Of a stretch of DNA of 64,000 nucleotides, positions 17,271-26,607 are shown piece by piece. Under the pieces are notes generated by a model. That model worked only from the letters and a program-made list of their open reading frames with translations. It was not told the DNA's origin and ran no database searches. Made by a program: the position numbers and the translations under genes. The DNA comes from Maridesulfovibrio sp. (lineage in GTDB: Bacteria > Desulfobacterota > Desulfovibrionia > Desulfovibrionales > Desulfovibrionaceae), in contig NZ_OY780933.1 in NCBI RefSeq assembly GCF_963676065.1, positions 1,802,001 to 1,866,000 of the forward strand, read 5' to 3'. Each line of letters opens with the position of its first letter. Within the stretch, counting starts at the first letter, position 1.

Positions 17271-17395
17271 AAATAAAAACACAAAACTTTATAAGCTGGC
17301 TCGTAAAAAAAGTCGATTAGAATTCATGCCTTTTTAATTGAAGTTAGGGCATAGTTTTGAGCTATTGTGCCTTTTCTTGATAGTTATTTCATTTT

Positions 17396-17412
17396 TCGGT
17401 GATATACACCGA
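17396..17412. promoter_or_regulatory. Operator-like inverted repeat abutting a TATAAT box
   Basis: TCGGTG-ATATA-CACCGA has perfect 6-bp arms, directly followed by TATAAT at 17413-17418 on the plus strand. This geometry suits a repressor covering a promoter. No good -35 box is seen. It lies in the 333-bp gene-free stretch 17201-17533, which otherwise holds the palindrome at 17261, the small-RNA candidate and the terminator. Confidence 0.35.
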
Positions 17413-17424
17413 TATAATGCTTAT

Positions 17425-17506
17425 TATCCATAGTCTACCGGACTCTTTTGTAATGTCCCACAAAATGAAAAGCCCGTTTAATTCTAAACGGGCTTCGCAA
17501 TTTTTA
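17425..17506 (+). ncRNA. Candidate small structured RNA
   Basis: Downstream of TATAAT (17413) lie three consecutive hairpins: AGTC/GACT (17432-17444), TTTTGT/ACAAAA (17446-17465) and the terminator AAGCCCGTTTA/TAAACGGGCTT (17470-17495) followed by T5. No ORF is present. The layout fits an intergenic small RNA of about 80 nt. It could instead be the 3' untranslated end of the ABC operon read on the other strand. Confidence 0.3.
17468..17506. terminator. Terminator of the ABC importer operon (bidirectional)
   Basis: 11-bp arms 17470-17480 and 17485-17495 with a 4-nt loop. On the minus strand a T-rich run follows (TTTTCATTTT), downstream of the ATPase gene ending at 17534; on the plus strand T5 lies at 17501. 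Confidence 0.8.
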
Positions 17507-17533
17507 TAAATTAAAATAATTCTATTTCGTGAG

Positions 17534-18547
17534 TTACAATCTTCCTTCCTCTACGGCATGGCAGGCGCAGAGAGTTCCGTTTTCGAGGGTACGGGCAAGG
17601 GGAATCTCTTGCAGGCAGCGGTCATTGGCGAATTTGCAACGGCCGTTAAATACGCATCCCGGAGGCAGGTTGATTGGAGTAGGCACATCGCCGGAAAGGT
17701 GGATGTGCTTTTTCTTTTCGCCGCCAAGTTTTGGAATGGCTGAGAGCAGCGCTCTTGTGTAGGGGTGCTGCGGTCTGGCAAATATTTCCTCTGCTGTACC
17801 CAGCTCACACAGGCTGCCCAGATACATAACCGCCACTCGGGTGGAGATGTGCTCAACAACGGAAAGGTCGTGGCTGATGAACAGGTAAGTAAGGTTCCGT
17901 TCTTTCTGGGCATCCATAAGCAGGTTCAGGATCTGGGCCTGAATGGAAACATCCAGCGCGGCGATCGGTTCATCGGCTACGATGAATTCCGGCTCAACAG
18001 CCAGCGCACGGGCTATGCTGATACGTTGACGCTGTCCGCCAGAGAATTCATGCGGGTAGTTATTTGCCCATTCCGGGTCCATTCCCACACTACGCATAAC
18101 TTCGTGAAGCTTGGTTTTGGCGTCACCTCGTGAGATACCTTTGTTATGAAAATAGATAGGTTCCTCAATGATCTGGCGTACGGTCATACGAGGGTTCAGC
18201 GAGGCATACGGGTCCTGAAAAACCATCTGCATTTTTGTGCGGTAGGGCAGCATCTGCGCATGCGGCAACTGGTCGATACGCTCGCCGTTGTAATGTACCT
18301 CTCCTGAGTTGGGAGGATAAAGACCCATCACGGTTCTCGCGAGGGTCGATTTACCGCAACCGGATTCGCCAACCACGCTTAAGGTTTCACCTTTTTTGAT
18401 CTCAAAGCTGACATTATTGACCGCTTTGACGATGGTGTGCTTGCGTGTGATGCGTCCGTTTTCCATATGCAGCTGATCGAGCAGTCCGCCTGAAATATCG
18501 AAGTGCTTGACCAGATTTTTTATTTTTACGAGGGAATCGGTTGGCAT
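17534..18547 (-). CDS. Peptide/nickel-type ABC transporter ATP-binding protein (DppF/OppF-like)
   Basis: This 337-aa ATPase has Walker A GESGCGKST (residues 60-68), Q-loop MVFQDP, signature SGGQRQRISIARAL, Walker B FIVADEP and the H-loop ISHDLSVV. The C-terminal oligopeptide-ATPase extension carries Cys residues (NGRCKFANDRC, CACH) that in relatives can bind an Fe-S cluster. It is the last gene of a five-gene importer operon, 9 nt after the DppD-like gene. Confidence 0.92.
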   Translation of the reverse strand: MPTDSLVKIKNLVKHFDISGGLLDQLHMENGRITRKHTIVKAVNNVSFEIKKGETLSVVGESGCGKSTLARTVMGLYPPNSGEVHYNGERIDQLPHAQMLPYRTKMQMVFQDPYASLNPRMTVRQIIEEPIYFHNKGISRGDAKTKLHEVMRSVGMDPEWANNYPHEFSGGQRQRISIARALAVEPEFIVADEPIAALDVSIQAQILNLLMDAQKERNLTYLFISHDLSVVEHISTRVAVMYLGSLCELGTAEEIFARPQHPYTRALLSAIPKLGGEKKKHIHLSGDVPTPINLPPGCVFNGRCKFANDRCLQEIPLARTLENGTLCACHAVEEGRL

Positions 18548-18556
18548 GACGAATCT

Positions 18557-19525
18557 CTATACTTTATCGGCATGGTGGCAGGCCACCATGATACCGGATT
18601 TATTTTTTATAAGTTCAGGCCGTTCCTGTTTACAGATGTCCGTACAGTGCGAGCATCTGGGATTGAAGGGACACCCTGAGGGCATATTCAGCAGCGAAGG
18701 CATGGCTCCGGGAATCTGGATCAGCCGGTCCTTAGTTGCCCCGGATTGCGGCAGTGCGGCGATAAGTCCCTGAGTGTAGGGATGACCCGGAGTTTCGGTA
18801 ACCTGACGAGTGGAGCCGGTTTCAACAACTCCCCCTGCATACATAACCGCTATACGCTGGGTAACTTCTGATACAACCGCCAGATCGTGGGTGATCAGGA
18901 TCAATCCCATGTTGTCGGTTTCACAAAGTTCCAGCAGCAGGTCCATGATTTCAGCCTGAATGGTCACATCAAGGGCCGTGGTCGGTTCATCGGCAATGAT
19001 CAGGGCCGGTTCGGTTAAAAGCGAGATGGCGATAACGATGCGCTGACGCATGCCGCCGGAGAATTCATGCGGGTACTGGGCCAGACGTTTACGCGGGGAA
19101 GGGATGTAGACTTTGCGCAGTTTTTCCAGCGCTATTTCTTCCGCTTCCTTGCGGGATACGCTTTTGTGGGCCATTACGGTTTCCACCATCTGGGTTCCCA
19201 CGGTCAGTACCGGGTTAAGGGTCATCATGGGGTCCTGAAAGATCATGGAAATGCGGTTACCGCGAATGCCGCGCATTTTTTCAAAAGGCAGCTTGGCAAG
19301 ATTCTGCCCTTCAAACATGATTGAACCGTTGGAGATATATCCCGGCTTGGAAATCAGGTTGATGATTGAGAAACCGGTAACTGACTTACCGGCCCCGGAT
19401 TCACCTACCAGACCGAGCCGTTCACCCTTGCTTAGGGTAAAGCTTACGTCCCGCACTGCTTTAAGAGGTCCTTGGCGCAATGCGAATTCGACACTCAAAT
19501 TTTTAACATCCAGAAGCGATTGCAC
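18557..19525 (-). CDS. Peptide/nickel-type ABC transporter ATP-binding protein (DppD/OppD-like)
   Basis: This 322-aa ATPase has Walker A GESGAGKS (41-48), Q-loop MIFQDPMMTLNP, signature SGGMRQRIVIAISL, Walker B LIIADEP and H-loop ITHDLAVV. The C-terminal extension contains NPRCSHCTDIC. It pairs with the DppF-like subunit to energise the two permeases. It starts 3 nt after the DppC-like permease gene. Confidence 0.92.
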   Translation of the reverse strand: MQSLLDVKNLSVEFALRQGPLKAVRDVSFTLSKGERLGLVGESGAGKSVTGFSIINLISKPGYISNGSIMFEGQNLAKLPFEKMRGIRGNRISMIFQDPMMTLNPVLTVGTQMVETVMAHKSVSRKEAEEIALEKLRKVYIPSPRKRLAQYPHEFSGGMRQRIVIAISLLTEPALIIADEPTTALDVTIQAEIMDLLLELCETDNMGLILITHDLAVVSEVTQRIAVMYAGGVVETGSTRQVTETPGHPYTQGLIAALPQSGATKDRLIQIPGAMPSLLNMPSGCPFNPRCSHCTDICKQERPELIKNKSGIMVACHHADKV

Positions 19526-19528
19526 TTA

Positions 19529-20455
19529 TTACCCCTTATACAGTTTCGGGTTAAGGAAGTCGCGCAGCCAGTCCCCGAGCAGGTTAATGACCAGAATGAG
19601 CACAACAAGCACGATACCGGGGAACATGGTTATCCACCATGATCCACTGAAAATGTACTCAAAACCAACGTTGATCAGCGACCCCAGCGAAGGCTGGGTC
19701 ACAGGCATTCCCAGTCCTACAAAGGAAAGGGCGGCCTCACTCATAATGGCGTTGGCAACCTGAATTGTTGAGATAACAAATACGGGCGAAAGGGTGTTCG
19801 GCAGAACATGCCGCCACATAATTCTTTTCTGTGAAAGGCCGATGACTTTGGCCGCTTCCACGTATTCCTTTTTCTTTTCTGCCAGCACGGAAGCGCGCAC
19901 AGTACGGGCGTACTGCGGCCATTCCGCAAAGCCGATGACCAGAATCAGCAGTGGAATCGCGATTTCTTCATATTTCGCGACTCCGAACATCGCCTGAAAG
20001 ATGGCTGAGATAAAAATAGCAACCATGTAGGTTGAAAATGAAAGCTGCACATCGGCAACACGCATGAGGAAGGATTCCACCCTCTTGCCCATGAATCCGG
20101 CTATCAGCCCGACCATGATGCCGAGGAAAGCCTGTAAAGCCACAGCGCCGATACCGATGATTATGGAAACGCGCATGCCGTAAAGCATGGTGGAATATAG
20201 GTCGCGTCCCTGTGCATCGGTCCCGAGCAGAAAGTGGGTGTCACCACCGGGAAGCCATGAAGGCGGAATTTCCGAATTCATGATGTTGATATTATTGGCG
20301 TCATAGGGATTATAAGGTGCGACAAGTGGCGCCGCAAAGCCCATGAACAGAAGCACGACCAGAATAGCGAAGCTTGTGAGGGCAACCTTGTCGTGTAGAA
20401 AGTCGTGCAGAAAATATGATTCCTTGAATCTCTGCCAGCGTGATCTGGTTTTCAT
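19529..20455 (-). CDS. Peptide/nickel-type ABC transporter permease (DppC/OppC-like)
   Basis: This 308-aa inner-membrane permease has the family N-terminal segment ending FLLGTDAQGRDLYSTMLYGMR, about six TM helices, and the EAA coupling loop EYVEAAKVIGLSQKRIMWRHVLPN that docks on the ATPases. It starts one base after the DppB-like gene ends, so the two are coupled. Confidence 0.92.
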   Translation of the reverse strand: MKTRSRWQRFKESYFLHDFLHDKVALTSFAILVVLLFMGFAAPLVAPYNPYDANNINIMNSEIPPSWLPGGDTHFLLGTDAQGRDLYSTMLYGMRVSIIIGIGAVALQAFLGIMVGLIAGFMGKRVESFLMRVADVQLSFSTYMVAIFISAIFQAMFGVAKYEEIAIPLLILVIGFAEWPQYARTVRASVLAEKKKEYVEAAKVIGLSQKRIMWRHVLPNTLSPVFVISTIQVANAIMSEAALSFVGLGMPVTQPSLGSLINVGFEYIFSGSWWITMFPGIVLVVLILVINLLGDWLRDFLNPKLYKG

Positions 20456-21430
20456 TTATTTTTGCCCCGCGATTCTGACCTGCGGGTTGACCAGTCCGTA
20501 AATGACGTCAACCACGGTGTTAACAACAACAAATATCAGCCCGACTACCATGAGGTAAGCGACCATGAGTGGAGCATCTCCGCGTTCTACAGCTTCGATG
20601 AACATAAAACCCATGCCCTGCCACTGGAACACAGTCTCAGTGAGGATGGTAAAGGCGATCATAGTACCAAGCTGTACACCGCCAACGGTAATAACCGGCA
20701 GCAGGGTGTTTTTGAAGGCGTGGACAATCCAGACCCGACTGGGCTTCAAACCCTTGGCCCATGCATATTTTATGTAGTCGTTTTCGAGAACTTCCATCAT
20801 TTCGGACCGGATGAGCCGAATGAAAAGAGGGAGCATGATGGAAGAAAGGGCAATAGCCGGCATGATCAAATGCAGCCAGCCGTCTGCTGTTAAAAATCCG
20901 GTGCGCCATCCTCCGAGGTTAACTGTCTCACCTCGGCCATATGAAGGCAGCCAGTGCAGCTCCACCGAAAATATATAAATCATGAGAATGGCGGTCAGAA
21001 ATACCGGTATGGAAACTCCGACGATAGATCCGCCCATGATAAAGCGTGAGAACATGGTCTTTGGCCGGATTGCCGAATATATTCCCAGCGGAACGGAAAA
21101 AATAACAATGATCAGCGCGGAACAGAGAACCAGTTCCAGTGTTGCCGGGGCCTTATTCAGGATAACTTTGAGAGCTGATTTCTTGTAAAAGAAAGAGCGG
21201 CCGATATCACCTTTGACAGCTCCTTTCATAAAGCGGCCGAACTGAACCATGAACGGATCGTTGAGGCCCAAATCATCCCTCAGTCGTTCCCTTTCGGCGG
21301 CAGAGACGGATACACCTGTAATCTCCCGGATCGGGTCACCGAAGCTTTGCTTGATGGCAAACCCGATGAAGCTGATAATCAGCATTACAATAATCGCCTG
21401 TGCGATCCTGCGGACTATAAAAGCAAACAT
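20456..21430 (-). CDS. Peptide/nickel-type ABC transporter permease (DppB/OppB-like)
   Basis: This 324-aa inner-membrane permease begins MFAFIVRRIAQAIIVM, as expected for DppB types. It has about six TM helices and the EAA loop DYIKYAWAKGLKPSRVWIVHAFKN. It forms the channel with the DppC-like subunit. A hairpin at 21555-21584 separates it from the substrate-binding protein gene, a common way to give more binding protein than permease. Confidence 0.92.
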   Translation of the reverse strand: MFAFIVRRIAQAIIVMLIISFIGFAIKQSFGDPIREITGVSVSAAERERLRDDLGLNDPFMVQFGRFMKGAVKGDIGRSFFYKKSALKVILNKAPATLELVLCSALIIVIFSVPLGIYSAIRPKTMFSRFIMGGSIVGVSIPVFLTAILMIYIFSVELHWLPSYGRGETVNLGGWRTGFLTADGWLHLIMPAIALSSIMLPLFIRLIRSEMMEVLENDYIKYAWAKGLKPSRVWIVHAFKNTLLPVITVGGVQLGTMIAFTILTETVFQWQGMGFMFIEAVERGDAPLMVAYLMVVGLIFVVVNTVVDVIYGLVNPQVRIAGQK

Positions 21431-21554
21431 TTTTTAATTAACTCCAGACGGACAAAAAACAATTTGTGGCGCTGAGCGCTTTGGCGAGTGATTTCGCATC
21501 CGGCGATCAAAGGGGGAAAATCGTCGGCGAGGTCGCCGAAGGCATCTAACACGG

Positions 21555-21584
21555 CAAAGGGAACTCCTTACAGAGTTCCCTTTG
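21555..21584 (-). promoter_or_regulatory. Intercistronic hairpin in the ABC operon
   Basis: 12-bp arms (21555-21566 and 21573-21584) lie between the binding-protein gene and the permeases. No T-run follows on the minus strand, so it is more likely an mRNA-stabilising or processing hairpin than a full terminator. Confidence 0.5.
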
Positions 21585-21612
21585 CGTAATTAATCTTGAT
21601 CAGTAATTCCCA

Positions 21613-23229
21613 TTACTTGATGACGAGATCACCGAAGTAGGGGAAGTTCTGCACGTTTACGATTTCTTTAGTATTCATGCCGTCCTTGGATGCCCAGGAC
21701 AGGTTCTGCCAGTGCAGGGGAACAAATGCGGCTTCATCATAGAGGATCTTTTCCACTTTCTGAAGCATGGCGCTGCGTTTGATGAGGTCGGTCTCAGTCT
21801 GAGCCTGCAGAATGAGGGAATCAACTTCCGGATTGCAGTAGTTGCCGCTGTTGTACTGTCCGTAGCCGGTTTCCTTGTTGGGGCACATGAGCAGGAATTC
21901 TGTGTAGTTGGAGGAATCTTCGGTGTCAGAATGCCAACCGATCATCTGGATGTCGGCAACCTGTGCGTCGAACTGATCCCAGTACTGTGCTTTAGGCATG
22001 GTTTTCAGGTTTACTTTGATGCCGATTTTTCCGAGCATGGAAACAAATGCTTCAGCGATTTTTTCATCGTTAACGTAACGGTTATTGGGTGCGATCATGG
22101 TGCACTCGAAACCGTTTTCATAGCCGGCTTCCTTCATGAGCTGCTTGGCTTTTTCGAGGTCATAGCGGGGCTTGAGTTCTGCATTATAACCGGCAAAACC
22201 TTTGGGACCCTGCTGAGCGGCTACGGTAGCGAAGCCCTTCATTACTTTTTTAACGATACCTGTGTTGTCGGTAGCGTAAACAATGGCTTCACGTACTTTA
22301 GGATTCTGGAAAGCCTTCTGGCGTTTCTGATTCAGCTGGAAGGTGATGATGCGCGAACCGGACATGGTTACAAGCTGCAGTCCTTCTGTTGAATCAATAC
22401 GTTTGAGATCCTGCGGAGGAACGGGCATGATGAAGTCAACATCGCCGGAAAGCAGGGCAGCCACGCGGGTGGCATCGTTCTTGATCGGAGTCAGTATGAT
22501 TGTGTCTACGTTACCGGTTTTATCCCAGTATTCAGGGAAAACTTTGAAAACATCACGTACACCCTGCTCGCGTTCAGCTACGATGTATTTACCGGTTCCG
22601 GATTCGTGAACGTTGGCAAAGGAGGGGCCGGTCTTGACGATGGCGTCTTTAGGCTGACCGGATTCATCCATGCCGGAGTAGAATTTTTTATCCATGGGGA
22701 AGATGTAGGTAGCCATATTCAGAAGCAGGCCGTACGGCTTGTGGGTGATAACATCAACAGTGTAGTCATCAACAACTTTTGCTTCTCCGAAAGGCTCGAA
22801 AAGACCTTTAAAATCTGCGCTTTTTTTGAGGCGGTTGATGGTCCAGACAACGTCTTCGGCGGTGAAGGGGTTGCCGGAATGAAACTTAACGCCTTTACGA
22901 AGGTGAAAGCGCATGGTTTTATCGTCAACGCGTTCCCAAGATTCAGCAAGGCGAGGCTCGAAGGAGCCGTCTTTTGCCCAGCGAACGAGAGGGTCGAAAA
23001 CCATGTGAGAGTACTGGAGCATTCCGCCGGAAAGCTGTACATGAGGGTCAAGAGAGACAGGGTCGGCATCCATGGCCAGTTTCAGGGTTTTACCGGCTGC
23101 GGCAGCAGGAGCTGCTTCAGTGGTTTCCTTTTTGGCAGGGGCCTTTTCTTCTTTTTTTTCCGCGCTGCACCCGGCAAGACCGAGGCTAAGGATAGCAATA
23201 AGCGCAAGAAACAGTAATGAACGTTTCAT
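21613..23229 (-). CDS. ABC transporter substrate-binding lipoprotein, family 5 (DppA/OppA-like)
   Basis: This protein has 538 aa from the ATG at 23229, which follows GGAG at good spacing (GTG at 23235 is too close). A lipoprotein signal ends LGLAGC at residue 21. An Ala/Lys/Glu-rich linker follows, then the family 5 binding fold starting KLAMDADPVSLDPHVQ, with RFHLRKGVKFHSGNPFTAEDVVW. It captures a peptide-like ligand in the periplasm and delivers it to the permeases encoded downstream. The ligand (di- or oligopeptide, glutathione or other) cannot be told. Confidence 0.92.
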   Translation of the reverse strand: MKRSLLFLALIAILSLGLAGCSAEKKEEKAPAKKETTEAAPAAAAGKTLKLAMDADPVSLDPHVQLSGGMLQYSHMVFDPLVRWAKDGSFEPRLAESWERVDDKTMRFHLRKGVKFHSGNPFTAEDVVWTINRLKKSADFKGLFEPFGEAKVVDDYTVDVITHKPYGLLLNMATYIFPMDKKFYSGMDESGQPKDAIVKTGPSFANVHESGTGKYIVAEREQGVRDVFKVFPEYWDKTGNVDTIILTPIKNDATRVAALLSGDVDFIMPVPPQDLKRIDSTEGLQLVTMSGSRIITFQLNQKRQKAFQNPKVREAIVYATDNTGIVKKVMKGFATVAAQQGPKGFAGYNAELKPRYDLEKAKQLMKEAGYENGFECTMIAPNNRYVNDEKIAEAFVSMLGKIGIKVNLKTMPKAQYWDQFDAQVADIQMIGWHSDTEDSSNYTEFLLMCPNKETGYGQYNSGNYCNPEVDSLILQAQTETDLIKRSAMLQKVEKILYDEAAFVPLHWQNLSWASKDGMNTKEIVNVQNFPYFGDLVIK

Positions 23230-23327
23230 CCTCACACTCCTTAAAAATGGTAAATACTGTGATAAAAAGCATCAGACGCCATTCTCAGGAACATCCTGAA
23301 ATCAGCGTATATCGAAATAATTATTAT

Positions 23328-23370
23328 AACTGATAAAACAGTTACACTATACGGCTTCCCCTTGCCGTAT
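23328..23370. promoter_or_regulatory. Two inverted repeats upstream of the ABC operon
   Basis: AACTG-ATAAAA-CAGTT (23328-23343) and ATACGGC-N8-GCCGTAT (23349-23370) lie about 100-140 bp upstream of the binding-protein start. A TATAAT match on the minus strand sits just beyond them. Candidate operators; the regulator is unknown. Confidence 0.3.
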
Positions 23371-23492
23371 GCGCTTAATATTATTACACTTGAATCAGAT
23401 TTTTCTCAAATATTTAACCAGTTGAAATGTTTTGTAAAAAAATAATTTATTAACCTTGTCGGCATGTTCGGCATATAAAAAATACTGAATTT

Positions 23493-23936
23493 ATGAAAAT
23501 AAAAAAATATAATTCTAATAAATCGCTGTTAATCATGATTTTGCTGGTTTTTATTCTTGCCGGATGCGCATCAATAAATCCGTTTTCCGATTCCATTTCC
23601 GAATATGATCTTGATGGTAAGCATGAAATCAGCCTCGGGCTTATGCCCGGCGAGAGGCTCGCTTTTGAAATGCGTAATCCCGGCTCCGGCGGATACCGGT
23701 TTGACGGTGTTTCCTTTGATCCGGCACTGGTCAACCTGGACAAGTTTAAAATTATTAAAGCTGATTCCGGTCTGACGGGTGATTTCGGACGCTGGCGGTT
23801 TGAATTTACTACCGTCGGTCTGGGGGCGGCTCCGGTAATCATTAATATTAAAAGGCCTGGTGAAGGAACCCGCGACGCTTATAAAGTGATCAATCTGGAT
23901 ATAACCAAGGACGGCCCTCCGTTCTTTGAATGGTAG
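23493..23936 (+). CDS. Lipoprotein with chagasin-like (I42) features
   Basis: This 147-aa protein has a basic N-terminus and a lipobox ILAGC at about residues 21-25, so it should be a lipoprotein. The mature part is beta-rich and carries spaced motifs like those of chagasin-type cysteine-protease inhibitors: NPGSGGYRF, a GDFGRWRFEF segment, and IKRPGE. The match is partial (chagasin has NPTTG, GxxG and RPW), so the call is tentative. It stands alone between the ABC operon and a terminator at 23958. Confidence 0.6.
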   Translation: MKIKKYNSNKSLLIMILLVFILAGCASINPFSDSISEYDLDGKHEISLGLMPGERLAFEMRNPGSGGYRFDGVSFDPALVNLDKFKIIKADSGLTGDFGRWRFEFTTVGLGAAPVIINIKRPGEGTRDAYKVINLDITKDGPPFFEW

Positions 23937-23957
23937 AAAATCAGTACTGTTAATAAT

Positions 23958-24008
23958 AAAAAAGGCAGAAACCGGCGTATGTTAATACGATTGGTTCCTG
24001 CCTTTTTT
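23958..24008. terminator. Long hairpin terminator between convergent genes
   Basis: AAAAAAGGCAGAAACC (23958-23973) pairs, with one mismatch, with GGTTCCTGCCTTTTTT (23993-24008). An inner CGTAT/ATACG stem extends it. A6 and T6 at the ends make it bidirectional, serving the lipoprotein gene and the radical SAM gene. Confidence 0.85.
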
Positions 24009-24059
24009 CATGCACCTTGCTTCAGGCACATTTAAAGCTGTCTGATGATTTTAATATAT

Positions 24060-26573
24060 TTACTCGAAACGCTGATCCGTTTTGGTCAGATCGTAATCAA
24101 GAAGCGTCGTGCCGGGACATATGGCTGCAATCATTTTAACCGGACTCATATACAGGGTGGTCCAGTCAAAGCTCAGTTTCAGGGTCCGCCGATTTATTTC
24201 TTCAAATTTAATCAGCATGGGCCGGATGTTTTTATCCTTAACCTTCTTTTTAGTGGTATGGGATACGATGTATTCATCGGACTGAGCATATTCGCGCAGC
24301 CTGTTCATCTTTTCTTCTGTTTCTTCATCGGAACAGGTGAATATAAGGGTGAAATCCTCAATTTCAGGATGTTTCTGTTTTTTGGACAGACTCAGAGGAT
24401 CGGCACCGACAATTTTAATCCCGATAGGCATTTGAGCATTGAGGCGGTCAACCAGATCCTGCGCGCCGATTTTTGTACGCAGCATGATGTTCATCCACTC
24501 TTTCATGCTCTCAACACCAACGGGCAGGGCGCGTCCGAAGGACATACGCGGCATGGGGTGGAATCCCTGCGAGAATGTAAGCGGCAGTTCCGCGCGGCGC
24601 ATGGCCCGTTCTATCACGGGCTGTAGGTCCAGCTGCGAAAGATAGGCCGAGGTTCCGGTCTTGGTGTACCAGAGACGGAAGTGACTCCCTTTGATGCCGA
24701 GGTCCGGCTTTTCTTCCTGTACGAAAGGTGGAACATCACCGGTCTGGTCGCGGTTTTCAAAAACCATCTTGGGCCGCAGGTCCATTGTTTCAGCCTGCTT
24801 TGTGAGCAGGGATTTGCGGCCGTCGAAGTTGCAGACCCCGCAATTACGACATTCTTCGTAACGGCAGTCCCCGGTTATTTTTTCAGAGATACTGCGTTTT
24901 AGTTCGGTAAGCAGGAATTTTTTGCTTACTCCGCTTGAAAGGTGATCCCAAGGCAGGCGGCTGTCATGATCTCTTGCTCCGGTGTACTCTTCAGGTGTAA
25001 GCCCTTCTTCTTCCATCGCCTCAAGATAAGGTTCAAGCTTGAGGTGGTCTTTCCAACTGCTGTAAAGAGCACCTTTTTTGTAAGCCTTTTCGATTACCGG
25101 GCCTAGTCTGCGGTCACCGCGTGAGAATATTCCTTCGAGAAAAGTCATGCGCGGAATATGGGATTTCATTTTGATGCGTTTTTGTGAAGAAAAGCGTTCA
25201 CGCATGTAGTCGAGCCGTTCGCTGATTTCATCAAGAGAAATCTGCCGTTCCCACTGAAAAGGGGTGTGCGGTTTGGGCACGAAGGGGGAAACCGCAGCGG
25301 TGATATTTAATTTTTTGATATGCTTTCCGGCCACATCGCGAACTTTTGCGCACAGGTCGACGATCGCGTCTAGATCTTCAAATGTTTCGGTTGGCAGGCC
25401 AATCATGAAGTAAAGTTTGATGCTCTGCCAGCCGTTTTCATAAAGCATAAGCGCGTGATCAAGCAGGGCCTGTTCGGTGATTCCTTTATTGATCACATCG
25501 CGCATGCGCTGGCTTCCGGCTTCGGGAGCGAGTGTGGCCCCTGTGCGGCGGATGGTTGCGATGCGTTCCATGATCGGTTCGGAAAGCGAACCGACACGCA
25601 GGGAAGGCAGTGAAATAGATATCTGCTCAGCGGCGCAGTTATCGAAAGATTTAGCGAAAAGCGTATCCAGAGCGGAATAGTCACCGGTACTTAGGGAAAG
25701 GAAAGAGGTTTCTTCGTAACCGGTTTCCGCCAGACCTTCCATCAGTGTCTTGGTCAGGGTTTCCGGAGTACGTTCGCGGACCGGACGGTAGATAATTCCT
25801 GCCTGACAGAAACGACAGCCGCGGGTGCAGCCGCGGGCGATTTCCATGGTCAGGCGGTCATGGATTACCTGACCGTAGGGCAGGATCTGTTCTTTAGGAA
25901 ATGCAATGGGTTCAAAGTCTTCCACCACCGCTTTTTCCACAAAGAAATCACCGGGATTCTCAGGATCGAAAAATTCAGGGATGTAAATTCCTGGCAGTTC
26001 GGATAGTTTTTCCAAACGGGCCTTGCGTCCTAGTCCCTGCTCGTTGCATTCGACGATGATCTCCATGACTTTAATGATGGATTCTTCGCCGTCGCCGAGC
26101 ATGATCACATCAAAAAAGTCCGCCATCGGTTCGGCGTTGAAACATGCTCCGCCCCCTCCTATAACCAATGGACAGGAGTCGTCTCGATCCGCTGATTTAA
26201 GTGGAATACCGGATAGGTCGAGCATGAAGAGTACATTGGTGTAGCACAACTCGTGAGTGAGGCTGATTCCCAGAGCATCCACGTCCTTGAGCGGGGTGTC
26301 GCTTTCAAGTGTGGCGAGGAGTTCACCGTGTTCACGCATGATTTCCGCTGTCTCTTCGCATGGTGTGTATGCACGCTCAGCGTAGAAATCATCATGCTTG
26401 TTAACGATTTCGTAGAGAATCTTCTGGCCGAGATAGGACATGCCGATCTCGTAAAGATCCGGGAAACCGATGGCGATATGCGCCTTGACCTTAGCGGGGT
26501 CCTTGTGGACAGAGCCCCATTCCGAACCCAGATAACGGGTAGGGCGGGGCAGAAGAGGGAGCAGCTTTTTCAA
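24060..26573 (-). CDS. TIGR03960-type radical SAM protein fused to a DUF2344 domain
   Basis: This 837-aa protein starts with a B12-binding-like domain (PDLYEIGMSYLGQKILYEIV, VIGGGGACFNAEP). The radical SAM core carries C-x3-C-x2-C as CTRGCRFC with QAGIIYRPVRERTP. A C-terminal third from about residue 620 (FRLWYTKTGTSAYLSQLDL, FSQGFHPMPRMSFGRALP) is the DUF2344/TIGR03936 domain. This fusion is common in anaerobes; a tRNA- or ribosome-related modification role is suspected but not established. TTG at 26573 follows CAGGGTT. The gene is monocistronic. Confidence 0.88.
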   Translation of the reverse strand: MKKLLPLLPRPTRYLGSEWGSVHKDPAKVKAHIAIGFPDLYEIGMSYLGQKILYEIVNKHDDFYAERAYTPCEETAEIMREHGELLATLESDTPLKDVDALGISLTHELCYTNVLFMLDLSGIPLKSADRDDSCPLVIGGGGACFNAEPMADFFDVIMLGDGEESIIKVMEIIVECNEQGLGRKARLEKLSELPGIYIPEFFDPENPGDFFVEKAVVEDFEPIAFPKEQILPYGQVIHDRLTMEIARGCTRGCRFCQAGIIYRPVRERTPETLTKTLMEGLAETGYEETSFLSLSTGDYSALDTLFAKSFDNCAAEQISISLPSLRVGSLSEPIMERIATIRRTGATLAPEAGSQRMRDVINKGITEQALLDHALMLYENGWQSIKLYFMIGLPTETFEDLDAIVDLCAKVRDVAGKHIKKLNITAAVSPFVPKPHTPFQWERQISLDEISERLDYMRERFSSQKRIKMKSHIPRMTFLEGIFSRGDRRLGPVIEKAYKKGALYSSWKDHLKLEPYLEAMEEEGLTPEEYTGARDHDSRLPWDHLSSGVSKKFLLTELKRSISEKITGDCRYEECRNCGVCNFDGRKSLLTKQAETMDLRPKMVFENRDQTGDVPPFVQEEKPDLGIKGSHFRLWYTKTGTSAYLSQLDLQPVIERAMRRAELPLTFSQGFHPMPRMSFGRALPVGVESMKEWMNIMLRTKIGAQDLVDRLNAQMPIGIKIVGADPLSLSKKQKHPEIEDFTLIFTCSDEETEEKMNRLREYAQSDEYIVSHTTKKKVKDKNIRPMLIKFEEINRRTLKLSFDWTTLYMSPVKMIAAICPGTTLLDYDLTKTDQRFE

Positions 26574-26607
26574 AAGTTTAACCCTGATATTTGATGATTT
26601 ATGTTAT

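Noticed and set aside
21431..21612. Riboswitch in the ABC operon between binding protein and permeases
   Set aside because: Only a simple hairpin is visible; no conserved core of a known riboswitch is seen, and the place is mid-operon.
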